Positions 9,919 to 18,980 of a stretch of DNA of 64,000 bases are shown here, in pieces. The position numbers were made by a program, and so were the translations under genes. Below the pieces are notes generated by a model. That model did not search any database. It saw only the letters and a program-made list of their open reading frames with translations, and was not told the origin of the DNA. Source of the stretch: Xylanimonas protaetiae (GTDB lineage: Bacteria; Actinomycetota; Actinomycetes; Actinomycetales; Cellulomonadaceae); contig NZ_CP035493.1 of NCBI RefSeq assembly GCF_004135385.1, forward strand, positions 2,671,440-2,735,439, read 5' to 3'. Each line of letters begins with the position of its first letter. Position 1 is the first letter of the stretch.

Positions 9919-10007
9919 CGCCCAGGAAACCGACGACCAGACCTTGCGCGCCCAGGGCGAGCGCTTCAACCTGCCACTTGACAGCAAGGCCCTACATATC
10001 AGTCGAG

Positions 10008-10874
10008 TCAGCGCGGCAGCGAGAGGAGCGCGGACCGCAGCTCCCGCAGTACCAGGACGCCGTCGGCGTAGCGGGGCGGGGCCGCGAGTGGGTCGGTAGC
10101 CGCGACGTCGGTCAGCCAGATGAGGAACGACTCGGGCGCGGTTGCCGCCACCGCGACCAGCTCCGCCTGGGACAGCGCGAACACCAGCCGCGCGACCCGT
10201 GAGTTCGGGACGAAGTCGGTCCGCGCGGCCAGCGCGAGGACGTCCTCGACCGTGCGGACTGCGACCTGGTTGAGCTCGGACTCGACCCACGGGGTGTGCC
10301 GCTGGCAGTGCGCGTCGACGACGTAGAGGTGGTCCACGGCTGCCGCTCCGGCATCGCGGAGCGCCTGGTCCGCCGCGTGTTCGTGCAGGCCTGTGACGAT
10401 GACGTCGTCGAGCGCGATCACGTGCGCGCCCCGGACCGTGTCCGCGAGCGCGCTCACGTCGAGTGCCCCAGAGATCGCGGTGCGCCGGGCGGTGGCATCC
10501 ATCGCCGCGTAGTCGCTCTCGGAGGGCCGGGTGCGGACAATCTTCGCGGCAGTGACAGGCGTGTCGGGGCCGAGCTTTGCTCGCAGCGTCTCCGTGAACG
10601 GCGCGACGAGTGAGTGCGCCGCGGGAGGGACGACGTCGAAGCCCGAGCCGGTCACGACGACGGGCAGGAGCCCCAGCCGGCGGACTCGGGCCAGCGCCAG
10701 CGCGGCCAGGCTCTCGCCGTACAGGCGAGCGGTCGCCCCGTCACCGTGCTTGAAGCGGCTGTAGGTCGCGACGTCTGGGGGCGTGGAGCCGGGTAAGGAG
10801 GCCGATGGGGAGGGCACCAGCCGCAGTTCCTGACGCCTCCGCTCTAGGCGCGACAGAGCGTAGCGCCGGCTCAC
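10008..10874 (-). CDS. Ter-cluster phosphoribosyltransferase (second copy)
   Basis: This 288-residue PRTase-fold protein has the PRPP-binding loop VIALDDVIVTGLHE at about residues 150-165. It starts at GTG overlapping the stop of the upstream PRTase by 4 bp, so the pair is translationally coupled. Phosphoribosyltransferases of this type accompany TerD genes in the biosynthetic arm of Ter systems. There they are thought (Anantharaman, Iyer and Aravind) to make a nucleoside-like metabolite. The substrate is unknown. It is only distantly similar to the upstream copy, so the two may form a heteromer or act in sequence. Confidence 0.8.
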   Translation of the reverse strand: MSRRYALSRLERRRQELRLVPSPSASLPGSTPPDVATYSRFKHGDGATARLYGESLAALALARVRRLGLLPVVVTGSGFDVVPPAAHSLVAPFTETLRAKLGPDTPVTAAKIVRTRPSESDYAAMDATARRTAISGALDVSALADTVRGAHVIALDDVIVTGLHEHAADQALRDAGAAAVDHLYVVDAHCQRHTPWVESELNQVAVRTVEDVLALAARTDFVPNSRVARLVFALSQAELVAVAATAPESFLIWLTDVAATDPLAAPPRYADGVLVLRELRSALLSLPR

Positions 10875-11719
10875 GCCGTCACCGCCAGCAGACCGCGGAT
10901 CTCGTCGAGCTCGGCGCTGAACCGAGAGCTGAAGTCGGCACCGGTCGCGTCCGCCCCGTCGACGATCGCCTCGAGTAGCGGTGGCGGGCAGGTGGCGAGG
11001 AATGTTGCGCGCTCCGGGGCGGGGGCCCGCAGGAGCCGCTTGAGGAACCGGATCGTGAGCGCGAAGTCGCCGGCGCGTGCGGCAGGGGCCATCGCCGCGA
11101 CGGACTCGACGAACGCATGGTTGAGCCGCGCCTCGATGCTCGGGTCGGAGGCGAGGTCGCCCTCGATGACGGCGACGTACGCGAGCACGGTCCGCAGCGG
11201 TGTTGCCGCAGCGAGCGTGTTGAGCGCTGCGCGTTCCGCGAGGCCGGTGACCCGGACGTCGTCGATCAGGACCACCTGGGCGCCGTCGACGTCTTCTTCG
11301 AGCTGGAACCCGATGTGGCGCATCTCCTCCTCTCGTGCGGTTGCGGACGACGAGGCGTAGTCGGTGACCGTGACCGAGTCCTTGGCAATGCGGACGATGC
11401 GGCCAGGGGCGAGCCCGCGCTCGGCGCGCGCGGCGGTGACGATCGTCAGGACGGCGTCAGCGAGGAACCAGCACGCCGGCCGGACCGCCTTGTAGGCGAC
11501 GGGGAACACCGGAACTGCCGGGTGCTCGACGAGCTCGGGAACCTCGCGGACGAGCCGCTCGGCGAGCGGGCCCGCCATTGCCCGCACCGCGGTGAGGTCG
11601 CCGTGCTTCATGAGCGAGTAGGTCGTCGTGTCGAGCCCGCTCGGCGGGGCCAGGTCGGCGGGATCGCTCAGGACGTGGGACGTGACCAGGATCGGCGGCA
11701 CCACAGCGGGGGCGGTCAT
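10871..11719 (-). CDS. Ter-cluster phosphoribosyltransferase (first copy)
   Basis: This 282-residue PRTase-fold protein has the PRPP loop VVLIDDVRVTGLAE at about residues 150-163. An N-terminal region with TYSLMKHGD is shared in outline with its neighbour (TYSRFKHGD). The start (ATGA) overlaps the HAD-protein stop. The shared segment before the Rossmann-like core suggests that the two genes are ancient duplicates. The likely role is transfer of ribose-5-phosphate to an unknown base or acceptor in Ter-linked metabolite synthesis; this is inferred from family context. Confidence 0.8.
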   Translation of the reverse strand: MTAPAVVPPILVTSHVLSDPADLAPPSGLDTTTYSLMKHGDLTAVRAMAGPLAERLVREVPELVEHPAVPVFPVAYKAVRPACWFLADAVLTIVTAARAERGLAPGRIVRIAKDSVTVTDYASSSATAREEEMRHIGFQLEEDVDGAQVVLIDDVRVTGLAERAALNTLAAATPLRTVLAYVAVIEGDLASDPSIEARLNHAFVESVAAMAPAARAGDFALTIRFLKRLLRAPAPERATFLATCPPPLLEAIVDGADATGADFSSRFSAELDEIRGLLAVTA

Positions 11720-12462
11720 CGCTGCCGCCCTGCCACCGCGACGAAGTGGTCCCCCTCGGTGCCGGTCGCCGCGAGTGCCGTAAGCAGCTCGGCGACCACT
11801 GCCGTCGCCGGGCGCTCGGCGTCGACGAGCATGGCAGCCATCCCGGCGTCGACGGCGCCGGTCACGTCAGCGACCGGGTTGTCGCCCAGGTGGACGACCT
11901 CACAAGGACGCAGTCCGGGCACGACGTCGCGCAGCCCGTCGAGCGTTGCGCCGAAGATGCGCGGGTCGGGCTTGGCGGCGCCGACCTCGTCGGAGAAGGT
12001 GTGGACCGCGAAGGGGGCCAGCAGGCCGGCAGACTCCAGCACGACGCGCATGGTCGCCCCTGGGATCATCCCGGTATTGCTGGTGATCGCTAGCGGCACG
12101 TGCGCCGCGAGAGCCGTGAGGTGCTCGGCAAGGTCTGCGCCTAGCGCGACCGGCGGCAGCTCCACGGCGAGCGCGTGTTGCCCCGCGCGCAGGGTGGCGA
12201 CGTCGTCGGCCCCGAGTGTGTCGTTCTTGCCGAGGAGCCGTAGCGCGGCGTGCAGGCGGTCCCCGAGGTCCTGGTCGACGCCGGTGCGCTCGGAGAGGCG
12301 GTCGGCCTGCACGTCCGCGGCCCGCAGCGCGTGGGCGAACGCTTCCGGCGCGACGTCGGGGGCGGTCTGGTGGTGCAGCATCCGGTTCCGGGCCGCCTTG
12401 AACTCAGGGTTGCTCCTGAGCAACGTCAGCCAGATGTCGAAGCTTGCAGCGCGGAGGATCAT
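11716..12462 (-). CDS. HAD-superfamily protein of the Ter biosynthetic module
   Basis: This 248-residue HAD-fold protein shows motif I as SFDIWLTL (nucleophile D9), motif II as LAITSN, motif III lysine in KPDPRIF and motif IV as HLGDNPVADV. The second aspartate of the DxD motif is replaced by tryptophan. This is unusual for phosphatases, where that residue is the general acid, and is closer to dehalogenase-type variants. It is the first gene of the HAD-PRTase-PRTase block, which is fully overlapping. A stem-loop separates the block from the upstream terD. Confidence 0.82.
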   Translation of the reverse strand: MILRAASFDIWLTLLRSNPEFKAARNRMLHHQTAPDVAPEAFAHALRAADVQADRLSERTGVDQDLGDRLHAALRLLGKNDTLGADDVATLRAGQHALAVELPPVALGADLAEHLTALAAHVPLAITSNTGMIPGATMRVVLESAGLLAPFAVHTFSDEVGAAKPDPRIFGATLDGLRDVVPGLRPCEVVHLGDNPVADVTGAVDAGMAAMLVDAERPATAVVAELLTALAATGTEGDHFVAVAGRQR

Positions 12463-12485
12463 GCGGCCCCCTTGTGGTGCGAAAT

Positions 12486-12518
12486 GGGCGCCCGCCGACC
12501 GCGTGTCGGCGAGCGCCC
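12486..12518 (-). terminator. Hairpin between terD and the HAD-PRTase block
   Basis: The stem pairs GGGCGC (12486-12491) with GCGCCC (12513-12518), and GCCGAC (12494-12499) with GTCGGC (12505-12510), around one mismatch. It begins 12 bp past the terD stop on the minus strand. There is no U-tract. It may be a partial terminator or attenuator that lowers expression of the biosynthetic genes relative to terD. Confidence 0.55.
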
Positions 12519-12529
12519 GCGACGGAACG

Positions 12530-13123
12530 TCAGAGCGACTGCAGCGCTAGCGGGATGAGCTGGTTCGCGGTCCGGCCCTGGCCCGGGGTACCGATCGCCG
12601 TGAACGTCCACCCTGCAGGCGTGCGCGAGACACGCGCCATGACGAGCGCCGTGTGCAGTCCGGAGCCGGTGAGCGTGAACCGGCCGAGCTCGGAGTCGCG
12701 GTCGGTGGAGTCGACGACACGTACGAATGCGTTGTCGATGTCCGTGAACGGCTGGCCGCTGTACGAGTTCACCGTGAACACGATGTGCTCGACCCACGAC
12801 GAGACCCGGGTCAGGTCGACGGTGATCGACTCGTCGTCGCCGTCGCCCGCCCCGGTGAGGTTGTCGCCGGTGTGCTGGATCGACGCGTCCTTCGAGCGAA
12901 GTTGACCGAAGTAGACGATCTCACGTACCTGCCCGCCACCCACGAGCAGCGCGGAGGCGTCGAGATCGATCGCCTTCTGCACCAATCGGGTGCCGCCGAA
13001 CAGTGACCGCTTCTCGACGGTCTTGGTGTCCCAGCCCAGGCCCATACGGACCTTCGTGAGACCCGCACCGGTGGTGGGCTTGGCCAGGTTGATGGTCTGG
13101 CCCTTGGCCAGCGTGATTGCCAT
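12530..13123 (-). CDS. TerD-family stress protein (TerZ-like)
   Basis: This 197-residue TerD-domain protein starts with the family-typical MAITLAKGQ. It has the calcium-binding DLDASA and DGDDES elements. Compared with the other TerD copies it has an insertion with VEKRSLFGGTRLVQ before DLDASA and a diverged C-terminus (GQGRTANQLIP), which makes it TerZ-like. TerD proteins are cytoplasmic calcium-binding stress proteins linked to tellurite, phage and envelope-stress resistance. The gene lies 13 bp after the DUF475 gene in the same operon. Confidence 0.9.
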   Translation of the reverse strand: MAITLAKGQTINLAKPTTGAGLTKVRMGLGWDTKTVEKRSLFGGTRLVQKAIDLDASALLVGGGQVREIVYFGQLRSKDASIQHTGDNLTGAGDGDDESITVDLTRVSSWVEHIVFTVNSYSGQPFTDIDNAFVRVVDSTDRDSELGRFTLTGSGLHTALVMARVSRTPAGWTFTAIGTPGQGRTANQLIPLALQSL

Positions 13124-13136
13124 GGTGGTTCCTTCC

Positions 13137-14264
13137 TTACTTGGAGGCGTCGACTGGCTCAGCGATGCCGGTCAGCAGGTCGTCCAACTCGTCCAGCGCG
13201 TCGAGCTCGTTCCTGTTCGCGACGACGGACGAGACCCAGGCCGCCGCGATAAACACGAGGCCGACGAGCCCGATCACGACGTCGGGGATGTCGAACGAGA
13301 GGGTCAGCACCAGCAGCACGGCCAGCATGCCGATGGCCCAGTGGGCGCCGTGCTCGAGGTAGCGGTACTCCGCGAGCGTGCCCTTGCGGACCAGGTACAC
13401 CGTCATGGACCGCACGAACAGGGCACCGACGCCGAGGCCCAGCGCGATGATGATCGGGTCCGGGGTGATGGCAAACGCGCCGATGACGCCGTCAAACGAG
13501 AACGTCGCGTCGAGAACCTCGAGGAACATAAACAGCGAGAATGCCGCCTTGCCTGCGAGCAGGACCTGCGAGCCCGCCGGCGCCGACTGCTCGAACCTCT
13601 CGGCCTTCGCCGCCTCCTGGTCCTCCATCACGGCCGCCAACCCGTTGACCGCGATGTACACGACGATGCCCAACAGCCCGGCGAACAGCACCGTGGCCCT
13701 CTCCTCGGGACCCACGAGGAACTGCGCAGCGAGCAACAGGCCGGCGCCGGCGACGACGGCGGACAGCTGGTCCACCTTGCCGACACGTTGCAGCGGCTTC
13801 TCAAGCCAGGACAGCCAGGTCGACTCACGCTCAGTGTCGAAGAGGAAGTCCAGGAACAGCATCAACAGGAACATCCCACCGAAGGCGGCGATGCTCGGGT
13901 GCGCCTGCTCCAGCAGGTAACCGTACGTCCCGGGCTCGTGCGGGTTGCCCTTCTCGACGGCGAGGCGCACGGCTTCGGCAGGGCTGATCTGACCCGTCAC
14001 GCAGACGATGACGAAGGGGAAGATCAGGCGCATGCCGAAGACGGCGACGAGCACGCCCACGGTCAGAAAGATGCGCTGCCAGAACGCGTTCATGCGCGCG
14101 AGGTACTTGGCGTTGACGGCGGCGTTGTCGAACGAGAACACGATCTCGACGACGATGAGGATCGCGGCTAGCCAGACGGCGCCCCAGCCCTGGTAGACGA
14201 AGGCGACGACGAGCGCGGCAAGAAGGACGACGAGGTCCCACTTGAAGTGGCGAAGGGTGTCCAT
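13137..14264 (-). CDS. DUF475 / TerC-superfamily integral membrane protein
   Basis: This 375-residue polytopic membrane protein has about nine hydrophobic segments. Acidic intramembrane motifs typical of the TerC/DUF475 superfamily are visible: EIVFSFDNAAVNAKYL near residues 39-55 and EVLDATFSFDGVIGAF near 248-263. TerC-like proteins are thought to move or sense metal ions, including manganese efflux in some members, and to nucleate a membrane-associated Ter complex. It is flanked by TerD genes on both sides. Confidence 0.88.
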   Translation of the reverse strand: MDTLRHFKWDLVVLLAALVVAFVYQGWGAVWLAAILIVVEIVFSFDNAAVNAKYLARMNAFWQRIFLTVGVLVAVFGMRLIFPFVIVCVTGQISPAEAVRLAVEKGNPHEPGTYGYLLEQAHPSIAAFGGMFLLMLFLDFLFDTERESTWLSWLEKPLQRVGKVDQLSAVVAGAGLLLAAQFLVGPEERATVLFAGLLGIVVYIAVNGLAAVMEDQEAAKAERFEQSAPAGSQVLLAGKAAFSLFMFLEVLDATFSFDGVIGAFAITPDPIIIALGLGVGALFVRSMTVYLVRKGTLAEYRYLEHGAHWAIGMLAVLLVLTLSFDIPDVVIGLVGLVFIAAAWVSSVVANRNELDALDELDDLLTGIAEPVDASK

Positions 14265-14288
14265 GGTTCTCTTCCGGTGAGTGGCGGA

Positions 14289-14876
14289 TCAGCCGGCGAG
14301 GAGGCCGAAGTCGGACAGCACGCCCGCGAGCCCGGTGGTGTAGCCCTGGCCGATGGCCCGGAACTTCCACTCGCCGTTGTGCCGGTACAGCTCACCGAAG
14401 ATGAGGGCGGTCTCGGTCGACGCGTCCTCGCCCAGGTCGAAACGAGCCTGCGCCTCGGCGTCATCGGGGTGCTCGGCGTCGTAGACCCGGATGTACGCGG
14501 CCGAGACCTGGCCGAACGTCTGCCTGCGGACGTCGGCCTGGTCGATGCTCGCCAGAAAGACGACCCGCTGGGCCTGCTCGGGAAGGGCCGTCAGGTCGAC
14601 GGTGAGCGACTCGTCGTCGCCTTCGCCGTCACCGGTGCGGTTGTCACCCAGGTGCTTGACGGCGCCGCTCGGATCACCGGGGTTGTTGTAGAAGACGAAG
14701 TGCGAATCGGACAGCGCCTTGCCGTCGCCGTCGACGACGATCGCCGAGGCGTCCAGGTCGAAGGCGGCTCCGTCCGTGGTGCGCGGGTTCCAGCCCAGCC
14801 CGACGGCGGCGCGGCGCAGCCCTGGGGAGACCTTGGCGAGCGAGATGTTCCCGCCCTTGCTGAGGTTGATGGTCAT
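14289..14876 (-). CDS. terD: TerD-family stress protein (intact copy)
   Basis: This 195-residue TerD starts MTINLSKGGNISL. The calcium-binding DLDASA is near residue 40, HFVFYNN near 60 and DGEGDDES near 88. It ends FGLLAG. The broken copy next to it, once reconstructed, has exactly the same length and is closely similar. The ATG at 14876 lies 14 bp after the end of the broken terD, so both were in one operon. Confidence 0.93.
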   Translation of the reverse strand: MTINLSKGGNISLAKVSPGLRRAAVGLGWNPRTTDGAAFDLDASAIVVDGDGKALSDSHFVFYNNPGDPSGAVKHLGDNRTGDGEGDDESLTVDLTALPEQAQRVVFLASIDQADVRRQTFGQVSAAYIRVYDAEHPDDAEAQARFDLGEDASTETALIFGELYRHNGEWKFRAIGQGYTTGLAGVLSDFGLLAG

Positions 14877-14890
14877 GGTTCGGCTCCTTG

Positions 14891-15314
14891 TCAGCTCGCG
14901 TTGAGGCCGTAGTCGGCGATGACACCGGCGAGGCCGGTCGTGTAGCCCTGGCCGATCGCGCGGAACTTCCACTCGCCGTTGTGCCGGTACAGCTCGCCGA
15001 AGACGAGGGCAGTCTCGGTGGACGCGTCCTCGCCAAGATCGAAGCGGACGACCTTGGCCTCGTTCCACGGGTCGTCGCCGTCGTAGACCCGGATGAACGA
15101 GTCGGAGACCTGGCCGAAGTTCTGTCTGCGGGCGATCGCGTCGTGGATGCTGACCACGAAGACGATCCGCTCGACCTGCGGCTCGACACCGCTGAGGTCG
15201 ACGTTGATCGTCTCGTCGTCCCCGTCGCCGACGCCGGTCAGGTTGTCGCCCTGGTGCACGACGGCACCGCTGGGGTCCTCGAGGTTGTTGTAGAAGACGA
15301 AGTGCAGGTCTGAG
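14891..15314 (-). pseudogene. terD': terD, 3' part of a gene split by the mobile unit
   Basis: This encodes the C-terminal 138 residues of a TerD protein, starting in the motif DLHFVFYNN and ending GLNAS. Its N-terminal 56 residues lie 8.8 kb away at 24095-24263. The frame stays open into the element up to 15427 with residues unlike TerD. Removal of 15315-24099 joins the parts in frame (GKAVS-DLHF) into 195 residues, the same as the adjacent intact terD. Nothing in this half alone looks decayed, so the disruption may be recent. Confidence 0.95.
15310..15314. repeat. Target-site duplication, left (CTGAG)
   Basis: CTGAG directly precedes the left inverted repeat. The same five bases follow the right inverted repeat at 24095-24099. 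IS1380-family elements make 4-5 bp duplications. Confidence 0.9.
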
Positions 15315-15330
15315 CCTGAATCCACCGTCG
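15315..15330. repeat. Left terminal inverted repeat of the mobile unit
   Basis: CCTGAATCCACCGTCG. The right end, read inward from 24094, is CCCAAATCCACCGCTC; 11 of the first 13 positions match. The CC start fits the IS1380 family. Confidence 0.85.
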
Positions 15331-15463
15331 ATGGTTCTTGATGGTCGTCGGTGGCGTTTCGGGGAGCGTGGTTGTGGATAACCGGAGATGGGCGTGCGGA
15401 ACCCGCCGCTCTGGACGGCTCTTCCACTGCGGTTCTCCGGTCGTGCCCGTCGGGGCTGGGTGG

Positions 15464-16828
15464 TCAGGACGTTGCTGGGGCGGGTGGGCCGACGGCGTGG
15501 TCCCACAGGCTGGTCCACGCGGCCTGCCAGGGCCACCGGTCGGGGAGGTGCATGACCAGCCGCCTCCCGGTGGCCGCGAGGCGGGCCGGGGTGGAGATGA
15601 TCGTGCGGAGCATGGTGGCCATGCGGGCCTTGCCCGTGCCGGCGGCGACGGCCGCGGCGCGGGAGATGTTGAACGCCATGACCGCGAAGGCGAGCCAGGC
15701 GGCGTTCGCGGCGAACTTCCCCGAGGGCAGGTGGGCCAGGGGGCCGGCCTTGAGCTCGGCGATGACCTGCTCGACGATCGCATGCCCTCGGTGATACCGG
15801 TCTGCTTCTACCGCGGGCAGGGTGGTGTTGGTGATGAAGGCGTGGTGGCGGTAGACGTCGAACAGTTCGCCCTGCCCGGTGGCGGGCGCCTGCCCGAGCC
15901 GCTTCACACGCCGCACGACCAGCCGGCAGACCACCTGCTCGGACTTCTTCTTGGAGACGAACGCGGTGAACGAGGTCTCGGCGACCTCGGCCTCGGAGAC
16001 CCACTGCCCGGTCTCCTCGTCGAGGATCGCGTTCGGGTACTGGATCGCGGTCCACGCCTGCTCGGGGATCTGGGAGATCGCCGTGGTCACGGTCCTCCAC
16101 GCCGGGATCGTGAAGGAGAACCACGCCCCCGCCTTGAGCGCGGCTGCGACGTTCTTGGCCGTGGCGAACGCGGAGTCCCCGCGCACCCACACCCGCTGGG
16201 CGGGGCCGGTCACCGCCTTGACGGTCGTCAGGGTTCGCTTGAGGTGCCAGTCGGCGCTCTTGCCCGACCTCGTCGACCCCTGACGCAGCGAGCACTCCGC
16301 GATCAGCGGCGCCGTGGACGGCGTGCTGATCGTCGTGATCATCGCGTTCAGCCCGCGCACCCCGGAATACCCGAACCCGGCACCATCCTTGGCGTACCCG
16401 TGGACCTCGCGGATCGTGTCGTCCACGTCGACGAACACCAGGTCGTCCTCCCCGACCAGGGCGGGGACCTTCGCGGCAAGCCCGCCCAGCAGGCGACGGT
16501 GCGCGGCGTGCAGTTGCAGCACGTGCCCGTGGGTGAACGAACGCAGGAAAGTCCCGATCGTCGACGGCGCCCGCACCGGACCCAGCACCCGGGCGGTGCC
16601 ACCCGCGCGCAGCAGGTTCAGGTCATCGATGCTGTCCGCCCCGGCCAGCATCCCCGCAACCACCGTGCGCACCTTCGCCGCCAGGTTCGCGGCCGGCAGC
16701 GTGCACGCCTCGTCGATCGCCTCGGACAACCCGGCCGACTCGGCCAGTTCCAGCACCGGTACCAGGCCTGCTGCGGACACGAGTTTGGGATCGTCGAACA
16801 CCGGCACGACGCCGTGGCATGCTCTCAC
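15464..16828 (-). CDS. IS1380-family transposase
   Basis: This 454-residue DDE transposase has normal family length and no visible frameshift. Likely catalytic residues are D in FVDVDDTIREV (about 125-140), D in WVRGDSAFAT (about 217-226) and E in IVEQVIAELK (about 365-375). It starts at ATG with VFDDPKLVSAAGL close to the N-terminus, as in relatives. It should act in trans on the outer repeats of the unit. It appears functional, so the whole 8.8-kb unit could still be mobile. Confidence 0.93.
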   Translation of the reverse strand: MRACHGVVPVFDDPKLVSAAGLVPVLELAESAGLSEAIDEACTLPAANLAAKVRTVVAGMLAGADSIDDLNLLRAGGTARVLGPVRAPSTIGTFLRSFTHGHVLQLHAAHRRLLGGLAAKVPALVGEDDLVFVDVDDTIREVHGYAKDGAGFGYSGVRGLNAMITTISTPSTAPLIAECSLRQGSTRSGKSADWHLKRTLTTVKAVTGPAQRVWVRGDSAFATAKNVAAALKAGAWFSFTIPAWRTVTTAISQIPEQAWTAIQYPNAILDEETGQWVSEAEVAETSFTAFVSKKKSEQVVCRLVVRRVKRLGQAPATGQGELFDVYRHHAFITNTTLPAVEADRYHRGHAIVEQVIAELKAGPLAHLPSGKFAANAAWLAFAVMAFNISRAAAVAAGTGKARMATMLRTIISTPARLAATGRRLVMHLPDRWPWQAAWTSLWDHAVGPPAPATS

Positions 16829-16898
16829 TTACCGGGTGCCCCTCTGCTTGGACTGATGCTGTCTTCGCAACCAACATCATCCCAGTCAGCGGGGCACT

Positions 16899-16911
16899 CC
16901 GGCGATCTAGG
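16899..16911. repeat. Candidate original inner end of the IS1380 element
   Basis: Read inward from 16911 the sequence is CCTAGATCGCCGG, matching 8 of 13 bases of the left repeat. It would give a stand-alone IS of 1,597 bp, typical of the family. The next five bases (cccgg) do not match the CTGAG duplication, so the IS did not insert at this end. The match is weak. Confidence 0.4.
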
Positions 16912-16985
16912 CCCGGCGCGCCACACCGTCCACGGACCCGCCGCGGATCGGGGCTGAAGCTAACGCAATCCGTCCGGTTCGACGG

Positions 16986-18980
16986 TCAGATGCGGACGGC
17001 GTCGGCGGGCTGGGTGCGGGCGGCGATGACGGCCGGGAAGGACGCAGCGGCGAGCGAGAAGACAAGCACCGCGGCGAGGGGGATGAGCGCCAACTTGGGG
17101 TCGAAGACCGGCTGCCAGCGGGCGACGGCGGTGACGACCATGATGGCGGCGAACCCGACCGCGAACCCGAGTCCGGCACCGAGCAGCCCGAGCACCCCGC
17201 ATTCGGCGACGACCAGCCCGACGAGTTCGCCGCGCCTGGATCCCAGTGCTCGGCGTAGCCCGAACTCCGGGATTCGGCTCGTCACCGACAAGATGTTGAC
17301 GAGGACCACCCCGGCGAGTCCGGCGAGGGACGCGACGACGGCCAGCACCTGCAGGGCCACGGACACCGATGCTTCGAGCTGGCCGCGGTAGGCGTCTGCG
17401 CCGAGTACGGGGTCGACGGTCAGGCGATGCTCTTCGAAGGGGTCGGCGAGCAGGCCGATCCGGGTGGCGAGCAGGCTGGCGGCGCCGGGCTCGGTGAGGG
17501 CGAACACCGTGGTGGTGTAGGACGGTGGCAGCCCGGAGACGGTGTCCGGGGTGACGAAGGCGGCGCCGACGGCGGTCCCGGGACGGGCTTCGGTGAGGAT
17601 CCCGGACACGCGCAGCCGTTGGCCGGCGATGGTGATCTCGGGGCTGAGGTCGAGCTGTGTGACGCCGAGCCGTTCGGCCAGGACTTTGCCGAGCACGACC
17701 TCCCCGGGCCGCAGATGCGTGTCGGCCGAGGTGGCCCAGCGGATCCGCGCGTCCGAGCCCGACGCCGGGGTCGCGTCGACGGCGTTGAGCTGGGCGTCGG
17801 TGGCGGCTACCTCGCCGTTGCTCATCGCGATGAAGTCCCATTGCCGCCACCGCTCGGCTGCCGTCACGCCGGGGAAGGCGCGCACCGAGTCGATGTCGAG
17901 GTCCCAGCGCGGGGTGCCGGTGTCGTGGGTGAACGTCGCGGTCACCTGCGAGGCGCGGCGAGCGTCGAACATGGCCGTGACCTGGGTGGCCGCGCTCTGC
18001 GAGAGCCCGAGTGCGGTCACCGTGAGGGCGACGGCGAGGGCAGCGGCGAGCATCCCGGCCCGCGTCCGTCCCGGCCCCGCCGCGAAGCCCTGCCGCACGA
18101 AGCGTGCCGTGCGGGCGACCTGCCGACGGATCCTGCGAGACGTTCTCGCACCGGCGGGCAGGGCCGCGTGGCGCTCGGGGACGACGCCCGATGAGGCCAG
18201 CACCTTCTCGTGCCGCGCGCCCCCGGTGCGGTCACCGGTGTCCGACACCACCCGTCCGTCGCTGAGCGTGATCACACGGTCCAGCAGGGCGGCGATGTCG
18301 GGCTCATGGGTGACGACGACGAGCGCTGCGCCGTGCTGGCGGGCGCGCAGGCGCAGCAGCTCGATGATCTCGGCGGACTGCGTGGTGTCGAGGTTCCCGG
18401 TGGGCTCGTCGGCCAGCCACAGCCGGGCTCCGCGCACCAGCGTGCGCGCGATGGCTGCCCGCTGCATCTCCCCACCGGACAGGGTCGAGGCGCGCGCGTC
18501 GGCGCGGTGGCCGAGGTCGACGTCGGCCAGTGCGGCGTCGACGCGGGAGGTGAGGGATCGTTCGTCGCCGTCCCAGGTGGCGGCGTAGCGCAGCCCGAGT
18601 GCGACGTTCTCGCGGACGCTGAGCCCGCCGATGAGGTGCGAGCGCTGGAAGACGAACCCGAGCGCCGCCGCCCGCCACGCGGTGCGGGTCGCGTCGTCGG
18701 TGCGGGTCAGCGGCTGCCCGTCGACGACGACCGTGCCCTCGTCCGGGGCGTCGAGCAGGCCGAGGATGTTGAGCAGAGTGCTCTTCCCGCTGCCCGAGCG
18801 CCCCACGATCGCCACGGTCTCACCAGGGGCGATTGTCAGGCTCACGCGGTCCAGCGCGACCGTGTCCTGCCCGAAGCGCCGTGTGACACCGTCGAGCCGG
18901 ATCAGTGCTTCGCTCGCCTGGTCCACCGCCCGTACCTGGCGGCAACCCTCGCCGAGGTCGGCGCCGCGTGCCTCACCCAT
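16986..18980 (-). CDS. MacB-like ABC exporter, ATPase fused to FtsX-type permease
   Basis: This 664-residue fusion (from the ATG at 18980) has an N-terminal ABC ATPase with Walker A GRSGSGKST and signature LSGGEMQR. A transmembrane helix (about 310-330), a MacB-PCD-like extracytoplasmic region and three C-terminal membrane helices of the FtsX domain follow, ending with TQPADAVRI. MacB-type transporters power efflux or envelope mechanotransmission with an adaptor rather than direct membrane import. The start overlaps the end of the adaptor gene by 8 bp, confirming a pair. It is cargo of the mobile unit. Confidence 0.9.
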   Translation of the reverse strand: MGEARGADLGEGCRQVRAVDQASEALIRLDGVTRRFGQDTVALDRVSLTIAPGETVAIVGRSGSGKSTLLNILGLLDAPDEGTVVVDGQPLTRTDDATRTAWRAAALGFVFQRSHLIGGLSVRENVALGLRYAATWDGDERSLTSRVDAALADVDLGHRADARASTLSGGEMQRAAIARTLVRGARLWLADEPTGNLDTTQSAEIIELLRLRARQHGAALVVVTHEPDIAALLDRVITLSDGRVVSDTGDRTGGARHEKVLASSGVVPERHAALPAGARTSRRIRRQVARTARFVRQGFAAGPGRTRAGMLAAALAVALTVTALGLSQSAATQVTAMFDARRASQVTATFTHDTGTPRWDLDIDSVRAFPGVTAAERWRQWDFIAMSNGEVAATDAQLNAVDATPASGSDARIRWATSADTHLRPGEVVLGKVLAERLGVTQLDLSPEITIAGQRLRVSGILTEARPGTAVGAAFVTPDTVSGLPPSYTTTVFALTEPGAASLLATRIGLLADPFEEHRLTVDPVLGADAYRGQLEASVSVALQVLAVVASLAGLAGVVLVNILSVTSRIPEFGLRRALGSRRGELVGLVVAECGVLGLLGAGLGFAVGFAAIMVVTAVARWQPVFDPKLALIPLAAVLVFSLAAASFPAVIAARTQPADAVRI

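Noticed and set aside
16899..16911. This point as the true right end of an independently inserted IS
   Set aside because: The repeat match is weak and the next five bases do not repeat the CTGAG flank, whereas the distant end at 24094 fits both criteria.
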